Origin: TCS55 sp964343505
GTDB lineage: Bacteria > Fidelibacterota > Marinisomatia > Marinisomatales > TCS55
Reading direction: 5' to 3'
Length of the DNA: 34,074 nucleotides
Assembly (NCBI GenBank): GCA_964343505.1
Contig: CAYFJU010000028.1
Coordinates: forward strand, 1-34,074
A program made the position numbers and the translations under genes. The notes below the pieces were generated by a model that saw only the letters and a list, made by a program, of their open reading frames with translations, was not told where the DNA came from and did not search any database. This document shows, piece after piece, positions 15,642 through 22,796 of this stretch (positions are counted from its first letter, which is position 1; each line of letters opens with the position of its first letter).

Positions 15642-16477
15642 AACGATTTCCTCGGTATTGTTTTCTTCTATTATTATTGAGTATCGTCTATTCTCATCCG
15701 GGGATCGGGATTGTATCAAACAGCAAGGGTGTTATTTATTATACGGACTTGGAACATGTTTGGAAAATCAAACCAAATGGTCAAAAATCAATTGCTGTGA
15801 AAAATGTGCATACCCATGAATTGTATTTAGACAAGGATGATAATCTCTTTGGCGTTCATGTTTGGTATGAAGGTGAGGAGATTGATAAGTGGGGCCATTA
15901 TGTGTGGAAGTTGGGTGCCGATGGAAAATTCGAAAAAATCATTCCCAATTCAGAAGGCTTTCTTGCCGATTACAGTTTTGTTCGGGATAAGGCGGGGAAT
16001 ATGAATTTTACATCGGAGACAGATCGGACAAAATTGTTTCAAGTCAATTCACAAGGAGAGAAGTCACTTTTAGCCGATGGGTTTAAAAATATCCGCTGGA
16101 TGAATGCGACGGATGATGGGATCATTTACATCGTTGATCTTTTATCCCTAAAAAGGATTGGGAAGGATGGAACGGTGAGCACCGTGATGGAAAAAGTGAC
16201 CGATAAAAAATGGTTTCAATTCAATTTGCGAGAAATTCATGCGGTGATGGGTGTTTGGTTTGATGCAACCAATTCCGTTTATGTGGCGGCATTTGCGGAA
16301 GGGAAAATCCTTAAAGTGAACGAAAATGGAAGTACAACCGTAATCTATCAATCGAAAAAAGGTTGGGGACCGACCGGTGGTATCTTTGACCAAAATGGAG
16401 ATTTATGGGTTCTGGAATATTCAAATACAAATAAAGTGCGGGTGGTGAAAGGAGAACTAACCTTGCGAAGGTTGTGA
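15638..16477 (+). CDS. Secreted beta-propeller protein (NHL/SMP-30-like)
   Basis: 279 residues starting at a TTG that overlaps the pirin stop (TTGA), giving MKRFPRYCFLLLLLSIVYSH, a clear signal peptide. No ATG gives a better N-terminus. The mature part shows six or so repeats of the form xVYxTDxxxxxVxKIxxxGxx (for example VIYYTDLEHVWKIKPNG, SVYVAAFAEGKILKVNENG, DLWVLEYSNTNKVRVV), typical of NHL or SMP-30/gluconolactonase-type propellers. No catalytic acid/Asn set is obvious, so a binding or scaffolding role in the periplasm is as likely as enzymatic activity. Its last codons lie inside a 15-bp palindrome. Confidence 0.75.
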   Translation: MKRFPRYCFLLLLLSIVYSHPGIGIVSNSKGVIYYTDLEHVWKIKPNGQKSIAVKNVHTHELYLDKDDNLFGVHVWYEGEEIDKWGHYVWKLGADGKFEKIIPNSEGFLADYSFVRDKAGNMNFTSETDRTKLFQVNSQGEKSLLADGFKNIRWMNATDDGIIYIVDLLSLKRIGKDGTVSTVMEKVTDKKWFQFNLREIHAVMGVWFDATNSVYVAAFAEGKILKVNENGSTTVIYQSKKGWGPTGGIFDQNGDLWVLEYSNTNKVRVVKGELTLRRL

Positions 16478-16491
16478 TCCTTCGTAAGGAT
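16459..16491. repeat. Two tandem 15-bp palindromes overlapping a gene end and the tag ribosome binding site
   Basis: AACCTTGCGAAGGTT (16459-16473) and ATCCTTCGTAAGGAT (16477-16491) are perfect 6-bp-arm palindromes three bases apart. The first covers the final Leu-Arg-Arg-Leu codons of the propeller gene. The second contains AAGGA, the likely ribosome binding site for tag, so its folding could influence tag translation. Confidence 0.7.
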
Positions 16492-16498
16492 TAATTAA

Positions 16499-17074
16499 AT
16501 GAATACCATAAACCGCTGTGAGTGGGCGGGATCAACACCCTTATATCAACAATACCACGATGAAGAATGGGGCGTGCCCGTCCATGATGATACCACCCTG
16601 TTCGAATTCCTGATTTTGGAAGGGGCCCAGGCGGGCCTCAGTTGGGAAACCATTTTGAAAAAACGGGACGGATACAGAGATGCATTTGATGACTTTAATG
16701 CTGAAAAAATTTCATTATATCCAGATGAAAAAATTGAATCTTTGCTTCAGAATCCCAATATTGTCCGCAACAGGCTGAAGGTGAATTCAACAGTCATCAA
16801 TGCAAAATTATTCCTGGAAATTCAAAAAGAGTTTGGCAGTTTTGATGCATACATCTGGCAATTCACCGATGGAAAAACCATTCAAAACCAATTTAAAGAA
16901 ATGTCAGACATTCCGCCCAGCACACCGGTGTCCGATGCTATGAGCAATGAACTTAAAAAGCGGGGATTTAAATTTGTGGGCACCACCATTTGCTATGCCT
17001 TCATGCAGGCGGTAGGAATGGTAAATGATCATGTGGTGAGTTGTTTTAGATATGAGGAATTATCAAATGGATAG
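16499..17074 (+). CDS. tag: DNA-3-methyladenine glycosylase I
   Basis: 191 residues, normal for Tag (about 185-195). It removes 3-methyladenine from alkylated DNA to start base-excision repair. Diagnostic features are the N-terminal RCEWAGSTPLYQQYHDEEWG, carrying the first zinc ligands (Cys and His), the helix-hairpin region QAGLSWETILKKRDGYRDAF, and the C-terminal DHVVSCFRY with the remaining His and Cys ligands. AAGGA at about 8 bp before the ATG supports the start. It is probably expressed from its own promoter or by read-through from the propeller gene 21 bp upstream. Confidence 0.94.
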   Translation: MNTINRCEWAGSTPLYQQYHDEEWGVPVHDDTTLFEFLILEGAQAGLSWETILKKRDGYRDAFDDFNAEKISLYPDEKIESLLQNPNIVRNRLKVNSTVINAKLFLEIQKEFGSFDAYIWQFTDGKTIQNQFKEMSDIPPSTPVSDAMSNELKKRGFKFVGTTICYAFMQAVGMVNDHVVSCFRYEELSNG

Positions 17075-17083
17075 TACACACCC

Positions 17084-17120
17084 CTTCGACTCCGTCGAAG
17101 CCCCTCTCCATCTAGAGGGG
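17084..17120 (+). terminator. Double hairpin after tag
   Basis: CTTCGAC-TCC-GTCGAAG (17084-17100) is followed directly by CCCCTCT...AGAGGGG (17101-17120) and then ACGACTTTTAA. Both stems are perfect 7-bp stems. The U tract is short and offset, so this is a terminator of moderate quality or a REP-like pair. Confidence 0.6.
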
Positions 17121-17171
17121 ACGACTTTTAAAGAATAAATACCTTCGCAAAGTTCGCAAAGATAATAAATC

Positions 17172-17621
17172 ATGAAAGCCCATTATTTAGGACACGTTGT
17201 TTTTTATGTGAGGGATTTGGAAAAATCCCTGTCCTTTTACCGGGACTTGCTTGGCTTTGAACAGGTGGGAGAATTTTCCCGTCCATTTACGGCGGTTGCC
17301 CTTTCAGCGGGGCGAACTCACCACGAAGTTTTATTAATTCAGGTCGGAGATGCGCCGGGTCCCCAAAAGGGTCACCGCCTTGGCCTCTATCATATAGGGA
17401 TCAAAGTTGGCGATTCATTGGATGAACTTCGAGCCGTTCGGGATGAGTTAATTCAAGCCGGCATATCCATTTCAGGGATGAGCGACCATACCGTCAGCCA
17501 GAGTATTTATTTGGAAGACCCGGACGGGAATGAAGTGGAACTCTATGTGGATGACCCAAAGGTGGATTGGAAGGAAAATCCGTCTTTGGTCATGTCTCCA
17601 ATTCGGCGGTTGGAGTTGTAA
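17172..17621 (+). CDS. VOC-superfamily (glyoxalase/bleomycin resistance/dioxygenase) protein
   Basis: 149 residues forming a single vicinal-oxygen-chelate unit: GHVVFYVRDLEKSLSFYRDLLGFE at the N-terminus with the first metal His (His8), a central HRLGLYHIGIKV with the second His, and the C-terminal EDPDGNEVELYVDDP with the Glu ligand. The pattern resembles catechol 2,3-dioxygenase-like members more than glyoxalase I, but the substrate cannot be deduced. It stands alone, preceded by direct TTCGCAAAG repeats at about 17153 and 17162 and followed by the AT-rich promoter region of the restriction-modification locus. Confidence 0.85.
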   Translation: MKAHYLGHVVFYVRDLEKSLSFYRDLLGFEQVGEFSRPFTAVALSAGRTHHEVLLIQVGDAPGPQKGHRLGLYHIGIKVGDSLDELRAVRDELIQAGISISGMSDHTVSQSIYLEDPDGNEVELYVDDPKVDWKENPSLVMSPIRRLEL

Positions 17622-17706
17622 ATCACAAAATGAGTCTCACATCGAGAAGAGGCATAGACGAAGTCAAAAGTATGCCTGCCGAAGGACATCCCGTGTAAAT
17701 ATATTA

Positions 17707-17798
17707 CATTAAATACAATACTGTGTAAAATATTAAATTAATTTTTTGTATTATAATTTCGTTATGTGTATATTTATTATGCATTAAATACTAAACTG
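17707..17798. promoter_or_regulatory. Promoter region of the type I R-M locus with a 17-bp direct repeat
   Basis: CATTAAATACAATACTG (17707-17723) and CATTAAATACTAAACTG (17782-17798) match at 15 of 17 positions and are 75 bp apart in a very AT-rich stretch. The second copy ends 10 bp before the first ATG of the operon. The spacing and position suggest binding sites for a regulator or methylation-responsive control; the protein is unknown. Confidence 0.5.
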
Positions 17799-17808
17799 CA
17801 ATATTATT

Positions 17809-18417
17809 ATGCTGAATATGAAATTAAAAAATTTGGCGGAAATCAGAGCTGGATACCCTTTCAGATCAAAAATTATCCCTGATCCTGGTGGAGCGATTTC
17901 TGTTGTGCAAATGAAGGATATTGATGAAGGCGGGAATGTTGACAGCACAAATCTGGTTCGAACCCATTCTCTCGGGATGGACCCCAAATCCGAAATGGGT
18001 GTCAGAAGCAACAAGTATTTACTGGTGCCAGGGGATATTCTTTTTAAGGCAAAGGGAAGTAAGAATAATGCAGGGTTGCTGACAATCGATATTGGCCATG
18101 CTGTTGCGTCACAACAGTTTTTCATTATCAAAGTGGACAGGCAAATCGTAGAGCCTAATTATATCACGTGGTATTTAAATTATCTGAATGATAGCGGGTA
18201 TTTCGAAAAGGAAAATGAAGGTACATACATTCCATTTATAAGCAAAAAGGCGGTTTCTGAAATAAAAATTCCTGTGCCGTCTATTTCTGAACAGTTGAAA
18301 ATCGTTCAATTGCACCGGATGGTAATAAAAGAAGCAGAATTGTTGGATCAAATTAAAGCAAAAAGAAAAATACTGGAGCGCAGTGTTCTTGGTCAATTCA
18401 TTCAAAGATTTCAATGA
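17809..18417 (+). CDS. Half-length HsdS-like specificity protein (single target-recognition domain)
   Basis: 202 residues, about half the normal HsdS length (400-450). It has one target-recognition domain, opening MKLKNLAEIRAGYPFR and ending in the canonical VSEIKIPVPSISEQLKIVQL, followed by one conserved coiled-coil helix (residues about 160-202). It therefore resembles one repeat of HsdS. A second, full-length HsdS is encoded at 21344-22639, so this is either a dimerising half-subunit that gives HsdM an alternative palindromic specificity or a regulatory decoy. It is first in the operon; hsdM starts 10 bp after its stop. The ATG at 17818 (MKLKN) is an alternative start. It is not a simple fragment of the downstream gene, because the recognition-domain sequences differ. 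Confidence 0.8.
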   Translation: MLNMKLKNLAEIRAGYPFRSKIIPDPGGAISVVQMKDIDEGGNVDSTNLVRTHSLGMDPKSEMGVRSNKYLLVPGDILFKAKGSKNNAGLLTIDIGHAVASQQFFIIKVDRQIVEPNYITWYLNYLNDSGYFEKENEGTYIPFISKKAVSEIKIPVPSISEQLKIVQLHRMVIKEAELLDQIKAKRKILERSVLGQFIQRFQ

Positions 18418-18427
18418 GGAGGTAACT

Positions 18428-19921
18428 ATGACGATCACCAAAGCTGAACAAGATAGTCTCAATAAAAAATTATGGGATATGTGCAATTCTTTCCGTGGGA
18501 AAATTGACTCCTCTGAGTATAAAGATTACATCCTGACCATGCTGTTTATTAAATATATCAGTGAAGTATGGCATAGCCACCTGGAAGAATACCGGCAGCG
18601 GTTCAATGAAGACGATGAGCGTATAAAACGGCGCTTAAAACGGGAGCGTTTTATCATTCCTGATGGATGCACATTCTATGATATACATGAGAAAAGAAAT
18701 TCAACGGACGTGGGGGAAGAAATCAACAAAGCCATGATGGGCATAGAAGATGAAAATAAGGAAAAGTTGGAGAATGTATTTCGGAATATTGATTTCAACT
18801 CTGAAGCCAAGTTAGGGAGCACTAAAGAACGGAATAAATTGCTCAAAATTTTCCTGGATGATTTTCTGGATGTTGATCTCAAGCCATACATGGGCGCAGA
18901 TCATGACGTTATTGGTAATTCATACGAGTATCTTATATCCAAATTTGCCAGTGACGCCGGGAAGAAAGGCGGAGAATTTTATACACCCAGGGAAGTGTCC
19001 CAACTGTTGGCCCTGCTTTTAGAACCCAAGAGCGGTGAAAAAGTCTGTGACCCCACCTGCGGCAGCGGCTCATTGCTCATCCGGGTGGCCAATAAAATAA
19101 AAAGCGGTAATGTGTCCCTTTACGGGCAGGAGATGAACGGCAGCACCTGGTCTTTATCCAAAATGAATATGTTTTTGCATGATCTGGACGGTGCACGAAT
19201 TGAGAGAGGGGACACGATTGGTGAACCCTTACTCATTGAAAACAATAACCTGCTGAAGTTTGATATTGTTGTGGCGAATCCGCCCTTCTCTTTAAAGAAG
19301 TGGGGGCATGATGACATCGCCAATGAAAAGGATCCTCATAACCGTTTTCATCGGGGCGACCCACCCCGCAGCAGAGGCGATTATGCCTTTTTAACGCACA
19401 TGATAGAAACGATTAACGAACATGGCCGGGTGGGGGTAGTCGTTCCCCATGGTGTACTTTTCCGGGGAGGAGCGGAAGGCAAGATTCGCACCAAGCTTGT
19501 GGATGAAAATCTTTTAGACACCGTCGTTGGCCTGCCGTCAAATCTCTTTTTTGGCACGGGAATACCCGCCGCTATTCTCATCTTCAAAAAGAACCGTGAA
19601 CACAATGATGTATTGTTTATTGATGCCAGCCGGGAGTTTGAAAAAGGGAAAAACCAAAATAAACTGCTTTCTGAACATTTGGATAAAATCTATGACACAT
19701 ACAAAAAGAGAACGTTTGTAGATAAATACGCCTTTGTAGCATCCTTGGAAGATATCCAGGAAAATGATTACAACCTGAACATCCCCCGCTATGTAGATAC
19801 CTTTGAACCGGAACCGGAAGTGGACATCGTCGCCGTCCAGAAAGAAATTGATGATATCGAATCTGAATTGGTGGATGTCCGGAAAGAAATGGACGCCTAT
19901 TTGAAGGAACTCAACCTTTAG
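18428..19921 (+). CDS. hsdM: Type I restriction-modification DNA methyltransferase subunit
   Basis: 497 residues from the ATG at 18428, preceded by the strong ribosome binding site GAGGAGG (18416-18422). The frame is open back to a GTG at 18383, inside the previous gene, which is not needed. The N-terminal helical HsdM domain (about 1-150) precedes GEFYTPR (182-188), the AdoMet motif DPTCGSG (208-214) and the catalytic NPPF (284-287) typical of N6-adenine methylation. It modifies the host recognition sites and, with HsdS and HsdR, forms the restriction complex. A C-terminal coiled coil (about 465-497) should contact HsdS. The 12-bp gap to fic implies one transcript. Confidence 0.96.
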   Translation: MTITKAEQDSLNKKLWDMCNSFRGKIDSSEYKDYILTMLFIKYISEVWHSHLEEYRQRFNEDDERIKRRLKRERFIIPDGCTFYDIHEKRNSTDVGEEINKAMMGIEDENKEKLENVFRNIDFNSEAKLGSTKERNKLLKIFLDDFLDVDLKPYMGADHDVIGNSYEYLISKFASDAGKKGGEFYTPREVSQLLALLLEPKSGEKVCDPTCGSGSLLIRVANKIKSGNVSLYGQEMNGSTWSLSKMNMFLHDLDGARIERGDTIGEPLLIENNNLLKFDIVVANPPFSLKKWGHDDIANEKDPHNRFHRGDPPRSRGDYAFLTHMIETINEHGRVGVVVPHGVLFRGGAEGKIRTKLVDENLLDTVVGLPSNLFFGTGIPAAILIFKKNREHNDVLFIDASREFEKGKNQNKLLSEHLDKIYDTYKKRTFVDKYAFVASLEDIQENDYNLNIPRYVDTFEPEPEVDIVAVQKEIDDIESELVDVRKEMDAYLKELNL

Positions 19922-19933
19922 CCTGGAGGAATT

Positions 19934-21013
19934 ATGCCTGAATTTAACCGTACCGAACCCTATAATGATTTGCCCTTGCTGCCGCCATCAGAGGAAGTCC
20001 TGGATGATGTGGATATTTATAAACAATTATCAAAAACATCATCTGCATTGGCAGAGCTGAAAGGCCGATTATCTGTTTTTTCTAATCCAAAAATTTTGAT
20101 TAATACCCTGGTTCTCCAGGAGGCCAAAGATTCATCATCCATCGAGAATGTTTTTACCACTACCGATAAACTGTACAAAGCTTTTTCTTCATCCAGTACA
20201 AACCCGGACCCCCAAACCAAAGAGGTTTTGCGCTACAGGCACGCCTTATGGGACGCATGGGAATCTGTTCAAATTGATGGATGGAGCGTGCCCTTTATGG
20301 AAAAAATATATCAGGTTATCAAAGATGAAACAGACGGAGTCCGCAACAAAGTCGTCTATATTGGAAACCAATTGGAGGTTGTCTATACACCACCGGATAA
20401 AAAGGACACTATTATCAACAGGTTGAATAATTGGCTGCATTTTGCAGATTCAAATGATGGGATTGATCCCATCATAAAAATGGCTGTGTTACATTATCAG
20501 TTTGAAGCGATTCACCCTTTTAAAGACGGGAACGGCAGAATCGGCCGGATTTTAAATGTGGTATTTTTAAGCCGTCGGAATTTATTGGATATGCCTGTAC
20601 TGTATTTATCAAAATTTATTAATGAAAACAAACAGGATTATTATCGGTTACTGCAGGAAGTAACCGAAAAAGAAAATTGGAAAGAATGGATTTTGTATAT
20701 GTTAATTGCCGTTCAGGAAACGGCTTTAGATACATTAAAAAAGGTGAATGGCATTTATGATCTGTTTTCCCAAATGTCAGATCAGGTGAAAACCCAGGCG
20801 CCGAATGTTTATTCCTATGAATTGATTGATCTACTGTTTCAGCAGGTTTATTGCAAAGTCGGTTACATCGTGAAGGCAGGATTGGTGACCCGGAATACGG
20901 CCAGTAAATATTTGAATACATTGGAAAAGCTCAATTTTTTAAAGAAGGAAAAAGTGGGTAATGAATTGCTTTATCAAAATACGGCCTTGTATGAGTATTT
21001 ATCAAATTCGTAG
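19934..21013 (+). CDS. Fic-domain protein with N-terminal inhibitory helix and C-terminal winged helix
   Basis: 359 residues starting after the GGAGG ribosome binding site. The catalytic Fic motif HPFKDGNGRIGR is at 194-205, complete with His and the anion-binding loop, so AMP transfer from ATP to a protein hydroxyl is expected. The inhibitory-helix motif (S/T)xxxE(G/N) is visible as SSSIEN at 67-72, upstream of the Fic core (class II autoinhibition). The C-terminal 80 residues look like a winged helix-turn-helix (LVTRNTASKYLNTLEKLNFL), so it may bind DNA. It sits between hsdM and hsdS, a recurrent but poorly understood association in type I loci. The target is unknown; modification of an Hsd subunit or transcriptional control of the locus are inferences. 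Confidence 0.93.
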   Translation: MPEFNRTEPYNDLPLLPPSEEVLDDVDIYKQLSKTSSALAELKGRLSVFSNPKILINTLVLQEAKDSSSIENVFTTTDKLYKAFSSSSTNPDPQTKEVLRYRHALWDAWESVQIDGWSVPFMEKIYQVIKDETDGVRNKVVYIGNQLEVVYTPPDKKDTIINRLNNWLHFADSNDGIDPIIKMAVLHYQFEAIHPFKDGNGRIGRILNVVFLSRRNLLDMPVLYLSKFINENKQDYYRLLQEVTEKENWKEWILYMLIAVQETALDTLKKVNGIYDLFSQMSDQVKTQAPNVYSYELIDLLFQQVYCKVGYIVKAGLVTRNTASKYLNTLEKLNFLKKEKVGNELLYQNTALYEYLSNS

Positions 21014-21016
21014 GCT

Positions 21017-21096
21017 ATGCACAATAAAAATCATAAATTATGCAAAGATACATCCCTATGCACAAGGGGAGTGCATTAAAAGGAGACAATGCACAA
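21017..21096. promoter_or_regulatory. Three ATGCACAA direct repeats upstream of hsdS
   Basis: ATGCACAA occurs at 21017-21024, 21058-21065 and 21089-21096, with a related ATGCAAA at 21040. The third is also the right arm of GTGCATT/AATGCAC (21071-21094). They follow the fic stop codon closely. A regulator site, possibly for the Fic winged helix, is a guess from position. Confidence 0.45.
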
Positions 21097-21196
21097 ATAG
21101 CATGGAAATTTGGACAATAAAAATGAAATATTTTAAAAACAGCGTAGAAAATATGTCTTGGGTTGAATTGATTTCATACTGTAATCTAATACCAGC

Positions 21197-21249
21197 AAGC
21201 CCGCCAGGCCTCTGCCGTTTTACGGCACGCTCAATATGGTGGGTTTTTT
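21197..21249 (+). terminator. Composite terminator-like hairpin with inner TGCCGT-TTT-ACGGCA stem
   Basis: Outer arms AAGCCCGCC (21197-21205) and GGTGGGTTT (21238-21246) pair with two G-T wobbles. The inner stem TGCCGT/ACGGCA (21213-21227) is perfect with a TTT loop. A run of six T (21244-21249) follows. An ATG inside the right arm (21236) opens a very short frame reading MVGFFFSV before a stop. It would end transcription of fic before hsdS, or act as a riboregulator of it. Confidence 0.6.
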
Positions 21250-21289
21250 CTTTTCTGTATAATATTAATCTCTACGCCTTTGCACCTTT

Positions 21290-21325
21290 GCCTGTCCGCC
21301 CTTCGCGAAGTGAAGCCGGCGGGCG
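21290..21325. repeat. REP-like palindrome before hsdS
   Basis: GCCTGTCCGCC opens and GGCGGGCG closes an imperfect hairpin whose loop contains the perfect palindrome CTTCGCGAAG (21301-21310). The GCCTGTC...GGCGGG ends match the core of the hairpins at 2623-2653 and 6327-6358. Confidence 0.6.
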
Positions 21326-21343
21326 TCTAATTGAAGGACATCT

Positions 21344-22639
21344 ATGAAACTCATCACCCAAAACGAAAACAGGCCCGGCTATAAAGAAACCAAAATTGGG
21401 TGGATTCCGGAGGAGTGGGAAGTGAAAAAAATTGGGCAAATTCTTTCTGAAAAAACACTTGGTGGTAATTACCCAAACAATGAAGAAGAAAGAGGACTTC
21501 CACTTATAAAAATGGGCAATTTAGGTCGGGGTGAAATTGTAACGAAAAAGGTAGAAAGAATACCAATTTCTTTTTCCTATGATAATAATTATATTTTGGA
21601 AAATGGGGATATACTTTTTAATACAAGGAATACTTTAGATTTAGTTGGTAAAGTTGCGATCTGGCAGGATGAATTTTCTAGCGCATTGTATAATTCAAAT
21701 ATTTTAAGATTAAGATTTAATAAAAAAAATGTAGCAACACCTGTATTCGCTAATTACCTACTAAACTCTAACACTTCGCTCTCACAATTAAGAGGGCGAG
21801 CAACTGGAACCACATCCGTTGCAGCAATTTATGATCGTGATTTATTAACAGTAAAACTCCCACTCCCACCACTCCCGGAACAAAAGAAAATCGCCGCCAT
21901 TCTTTCCACCTGGGACAAAGCCATCGAAAAAACCGCTGCTTTGATTGCCGCCAAAGAACAGCAGAAAAAAGGCCTCATGCAGCGGCTGCTCACAGGCAAG
22001 GCTCGGTTCCCGGGGTTTACCGAGCCGTGGGAAGAAGTGAGGTTGGGGGAGGTGTTGAAAGAGGTTATTCGTGAAATTGATTGGGATGATAATTTCGGAT
22101 ACTCACTTGTTAGCGTTAGACGAAGATCTGGGGGATTGTTTCACCGCGAAAATTTATTTGGACACCAAATAAAAACAAAAACGCTCAAGGAAATTATAAG
22201 CGGTGATTTTCTAATTTCAAAAATGCAAATAGTTCATGGGGCTTCTGGACTAACCACTAAAAAATTTGATGGGATGTATGTTTCAGGGTCTTATCACTGC
22301 TTAATCCCAAAAAATGAAACCAATTTAGACATTATCTTTTTTAAATATTTTTCTCAAACAAAATATTTCTATCATTTAACATATTTGGCGAGCCATGGTG
22401 TTCATATCGAGAAAATGACATTTAAATTGAGTGACTTTTTCAAACTCAAAGTGCAGATGCCATACAACATTAAAGAACAACAACAAATTGCAGCTGTCTT
22501 ATCGGATTGCGAAAAGGAAATTGAATTATTGAAAAAAGAGAAAGCCGCCTTGGAGCAGCAGAAAAAAGGGCTGATGCAGAAGTTGCTGACGGGAAGTGTG
22601 AGGGTGAAAGTGGGCCAAGATTATGAATTCAAAAAATAA
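21344..22639 (+). CDS. hsdS: Type I restriction-modification specificity subunit
   Basis: 431 residues, full length. Two target-recognition domains (about 15-175 and 230-375) alternate with two conserved helical spacers. The spacers are near-identical in their ends: KEQQKKGLMQRLLTG (about 206-220) and LEQQKKGLMQKLLTG (about 405-419), each following an LPPLPEQKKIAAIL or IKEQQQIAAVL segment. The two domains set the two halves of the bipartite DNA target. The nucleotide identity of the duplicated spacers (about 21958 and 22555) gives a substrate for recombination that could swap specificity domains. The recognition domains are more AT-rich than neighbouring genes, as is usual for acquired specificity modules. 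It follows a repeat-rich gap after fic and is separated from hsdR by an inverted-repeat element. Confidence 0.94.
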   Translation: MKLITQNENRPGYKETKIGWIPEEWEVKKIGQILSEKTLGGNYPNNEEERGLPLIKMGNLGRGEIVTKKVERIPISFSYDNNYILENGDILFNTRNTLDLVGKVAIWQDEFSSALYNSNILRLRFNKKNVATPVFANYLLNSNTSLSQLRGRATGTTSVAAIYDRDLLTVKLPLPPLPEQKKIAAILSTWDKAIEKTAALIAAKEQQKKGLMQRLLTGKARFPGFTEPWEEVRLGEVLKEVIREIDWDDNFGYSLVSVRRRSGGLFHRENLFGHQIKTKTLKEIISGDFLISKMQIVHGASGLTTKKFDGMYVSGSYHCLIPKNETNLDIIFFKYFSQTKYFYHLTYLASHGVHIEKMTFKLSDFFKLKVQMPYNIKEQQQIAAVLSDCEKEIELLKKEKAALEQQKKGLMQKLLTGSVRVKVGQDYEFKK

Positions 22640-22647
22640 GAAAACAA

Positions 22648-22778
22648 CCATAAGCTCGCCAAGACTTGGGTTAAGGATTCGAAGAAGACTTGACTTAAGG
22701 ATTGGCTTCGCTGCAACGAATTGTTCTTGACTCAATGCCTTCGGCGATTAAGTCAAGTCCGATTCCCACGACTTATGG
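22648..22778. repeat. Long inverted-repeat element between hsdS and hsdR
   Basis: GACTTGACTTAA (22687-22698) and TTAAGTCAAGTC (22748-22759) are exact 12-bp complements, and an outer pair CCATAAG (22648-22654)/CTTATGG (22772-22778) extends the fold to about 130 bp with imperfect pairing between. There is no coding potential. It fills almost the whole hsdS-hsdR gap and could be a small non-autonomous mobile element or an expression-tuning structure. Confidence 0.65.
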
Positions 22779-22796
22779 GGCTGGAATAATAAAAAC

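Larger units (their letters stand above)
21014..21343. other. 330-bp non-coding gap between fic and hsdS
   Basis: No real gene. A frame across 20961-21347 is open but has no start context, no domain and runs through the hairpins. From left to right the gap holds three ATGCACAA direct repeats, an inverted repeat GTGCATT/AATGCAC (21071-21094), a composite terminator-like hairpin (21197-21249) and a REP-like palindrome (21290-21325). hsdS begins just after it, with GAAGGA as a possible ribosome binding site. Confidence 0.65.

Noticed and set aside
17150..17171. TTCGCAAAG direct repeat before the VOC gene as an operator
   Set aside because: Two short copies only, and similar TTGCGAAGG strings appear in other intergenic palindromes, so no specific function can be supported.
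17631..17699. 23-codon frame before the R-M promoter
   Set aside because: Short, no ribosome binding site, no similarity recognised; likely chance.
18383..18427. GTG-started N-terminal extension of HsdM
   Set aside because: It lies inside the upstream gene, and the strong GAGGAGG site points to the ATG at 18428.
20961..21347. Open frame across the fic-hsdS gap
   Set aside because: It runs through hairpins and repeats, has no plausible start or domain, and overlaps the end of fic out of frame.
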